Source of the DNA: an uncultured Lachnospiraceae bacterium
GTDB taxonomy: Bacteria > Bacillota > Clostridia > Lachnospirales > Lachnospiraceae
Direction of reading: 5' to 3'
Length of the DNA stretch: 64,000 nt
NCBI GenBank assembly: GCA_910577645.1
Contig: CAJTOL010000015.1
Coordinates: 13,377-77,376, forward strand
Numbering within the stretch: position 1 is the first letter of the stretch; every line of letters starts with the position of its first letter. A program made the translations under genes and the position numbers. Below, piece by piece: positions 62,240 through 64,000 of the stretch. Under the pieces are notes generated by a model. That model was not told where the DNA came from. It did no database searches and saw nothing but the letters and a program-made list of their open reading frames with translations.

Positions 62240-63817
62240 CTATTCATCTCGGCAGGCGGCCATTGACACGCCCCATAATGTCCACATAATAGCAGCTGTA
62301 ATAGGAATGTTAATATTTACAGCAGCTTGGGCCCAATAACAAATCAGTGCAAACAGAACCGCCATAGTAAGCGGGTTTTCTTTCTGTTTCATCCAGATTC
62401 TTTTAATTGACAGCACTATCATAGACAGGTAAAGAAAAAGCCCTGCCGCTCCTGCTGTAACCAAATATTGAATATACTCATTATGCGGACTGTCATAGAT
62501 TTCGCCGGAAAACTGGAGCATTTCCGGTCGATACTTATGATAAGTAATCAGTCCAAAGGTATCCGGACCAAATCCTACCAGTTTGCGATACCACGGGTAT
62601 TCCTGGTAGCTTTCCATGGCAATTCTCCATATATATCCCCTGTTTGTTCCCCATTTATCGTTAAAAAGTACATAGTTTTGTATCGCACTGTATCGCTCCA
62701 CATTTCCTGTTACATTACAGTCATAAAGCACATATACTCCAACCAGACAGACCAATCCAATCAGGCATATCCACCCGCGTCTCCACCATACAGATACTGT
62801 TTCTTTGTGGTTATTTCGATCCATCCAAAAAGCCAATACCAATAGAAGCCAAACTCCAACTACTGCCGCTGGAAGAATCTTCATCTTTGCAACAGGTCCT
62901 ATTATTCCACTTAAGCCAAAGGATTCTGGAACTGCCAAGGTAAGGTAATGTGTGCATAAAATAAGGGATAAAAAGGTTGCAAGAACTATCCCGTATCCCC
63001 GCACTCCCCATCTATAACGGAATAAGTAAATAGGAGACAGTCCCAACAGTGCCAACATGGAAACATAAGCATTATCACTCTGTCCTGTCAATAGCGCCAT
63101 TAAGGAAATACTAAGGGTAATATAATAATAAGCTCTTTTCTTCCAATTCTTTTCTGCTATGAACAGTATCATGGATATGGCGGCAAACATTGCCGCCAGT
63201 ACAGTATAAATATTAACATTGCCAATAGTTGAGGTAAACATCCAAAACTGTTCCGGGACAATATTCTCTTTAAATCCAAGTATATCCATTTTGAAATAGT
63301 CTGTAATCCCAAACAAGCACACTAAGTTTCCGGTAAAAAGGAAGGCATCCAGCAGTCTCTCTCTTAACCTTCCAAATCTGCTGATGATTAAAAAGCTTAT
63401 CCCATAAATTAACGTCAAAAATAATCCGGTCAGCCTTCCTTCATTCCCCCAAAAGGATTCAAAAAAATAGTCTGACTGAAATGTGGAAACAGCAGTTACC
63501 AGCAAAAAGCCGATTAGCAGCTTTTCTGGAGCGGAAATATTTGTCCATATTTTGGAACCAGCTCCGAAGTTAAGCTTTTCTTTTTTACTTACAATACCGA
63601 TACCATAAGCGAAAAGCAAAACAAACAGTATAATGGAGCATCCGACATAAAAGTAGTATTTCACATTAACAATATCCGCATAATAATGATATACAACCAG
63701 CGGCAGCAAGCATAGTATTACATATATATAACAGTTAGTCACACCTTCCGGGAATTTTATCTTTTTCTCTATTGCAGGTAAGCTCTTACTGCTTTTTGAA
63801 ACTGTTTTATTAGACAT
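62240..63817 (-). CDS. O-antigen ligase/polymerase-like (Wzy/WaaL superfamily) membrane protein
   Basis: About 525 residues from ATG 63817, with AAGGTGAT as ribosome site; a GTG four codons earlier lies inside that site. Twelve or more hydrophobic helices. The large loop near residues 395-460 carries GTNRGYIWR and GFGPDTFGL, and the DSPHNEYIQYL motif follows. This is the Wzy_C signature, with Arg and His that act in glycan transfer between lipid-linked chains. It could polymerise the units made by operon G or link glycan to an acceptor. It is monocistronic, with its own promoter and terminator. Confidence 0.85.
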   Translation of the reverse strand: MSNKTVSKSSKSLPAIEKKIKFPEGVTNCYIYVILCLLPLVVYHYYADIVNVKYYFYVGCSIILFVLLFAYGIGIVSKKEKLNFGAGSKIWTNISAPEKLLIGFLLVTAVSTFQSDYFFESFWGNEGRLTGLFLTLIYGISFLIISRFGRLRERLLDAFLFTGNLVCLFGITDYFKMDILGFKENIVPEQFWMFTSTIGNVNIYTVLAAMFAAISMILFIAEKNWKKRAYYYITLSISLMALLTGQSDNAYVSMLALLGLSPIYLFRYRWGVRGYGIVLATFLSLILCTHYLTLAVPESFGLSGIIGPVAKMKILPAAVVGVWLLLVLAFWMDRNNHKETVSVWWRRGWICLIGLVCLVGVYVLYDCNVTGNVERYSAIQNYVLFNDKWGTNRGYIWRIAMESYQEYPWYRKLVGFGPDTFGLITYHKYRPEMLQFSGEIYDSPHNEYIQYLVTAGAAGLFLYLSMIVLSIKRIWMKQKENPLTMAVLFALICYWAQAAVNINIPITAAIMWTLWGVSMAACRDE

Positions 63818-64000
63818 TCTCTTTATCACCTTCGTTTTTTATCAGTATATCACATAATTTTAGTTTTAAAAATATTTTTCTGAAAACTTTTACTACCTCC
63901 ATATAAAGCCATTTATTCCTTCAACTTTCGATAATTTCCCCTATTAGAAGTATAATTGCCTCGTAATGCAAAAAGGATTTCGAGAGAGATTCAAAAAGAA

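Noticed and set aside
1..64000. dTDP-L-rhamnose synthesis genes (rmlABCD), tRNA, rRNA, transposases, prophage genes
   Set aside because: Looked for and not seen. Rhamnose precursors for the RgpF-like enzymes must come from elsewhere in the genome.

Overview
The window is one very large, low-GC cell-surface polysaccharide locus, apparently from a Gram-positive anaerobe of the Clostridia (Lachnospiraceae-like). That placement is an inference. It rests on AGGAGG-type ribosome sites, sigma-A-like promoters, Gram-positive-type RgpF rhamnan-synthesis proteins, TagGH/RgpCD-like ABC exporters and LtaS-family phosphoglycerol transferases. No rRNA, tRNA, CRISPR array, insertion sequence or phage gene was seen.

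Layout. (A) 1-14516, minus: an operon read leftward from an ABC permease and ATPase through a GT2-GT4 fusion, two SDR sugar-nucleotide enzymes, two tandem RgpF-like enzymes, a GT2, a KdsB-like cytidylyltransferase, a broken DRE-TIM aldolase, a headless coiled-coil protein and a third RgpF-like gene cut by the window edge. (B) 14839-29001, plus: a mirror-image permease/ATPase pair, three GT2 proteins (two with double domains), a three-gene UDP-amino-sugar pathway (best fit UDP-L-QuiNAc) and an LtaS-like enzyme. (C) 31203-29099, minus: a GtrB-like polyprenyl-phosphate glycosyltransferase and a polytopic partner. (D) 31354-47179, plus: GT2-GT4 enzyme, permease, Wzt-type ATPase with a C-terminal domain, methyltransferase with coiled coil, GT8-like enzyme, second GT2-GT4 protein, acyltransferase, GtrII/GtrB pair, a decayed acyltransferase and a second LtaS-like enzyme. 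(E) 48826-47305, minus: an AbiEi/AbiEii toxin-antitoxin pair with a textbook promoter and a palindromic operator. (F) 49093-57775, plus: TuaH-like glycosyltransferase, WecB epimerase, GT2, UDP-galactopyranose mutase, a fourth permease/ATPase pair and a GT4-GT2 fusion, ending at a strong terminator. (G) 63817-57875, minus: an O-antigen ligase/polymerase-like protein, then a separate operon of WcaJ-like phosphoglycosyltransferase, GT4 and two GT2 genes.

How it works together (inference): blocks A, B, D and F each contain glycosyltransferases plus one ABC exporter, so each could build and export its own glycan. Blocks B and D add glycerol phosphate; block D also adds acyl, methyl and glucosyl-type decorations outside or at the chain end. 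Block G is a different, lipid-linked polymerase-type pathway. A nearly identical 20-nt element (consensus TATAAGAACAATTATAGGAA) lies 36-46 nt before the first start codon of each of the four ABC-exporter operons. I saw it nowhere else in the window, so it is the best candidate for a shared, undescribed control element. A second strong candidate is the methyltransferase at 35814, whose coiled coil contains exact one-heptad DNA repeats and which sits beside a Wzt-type ATPase, as in capping/length-control systems.
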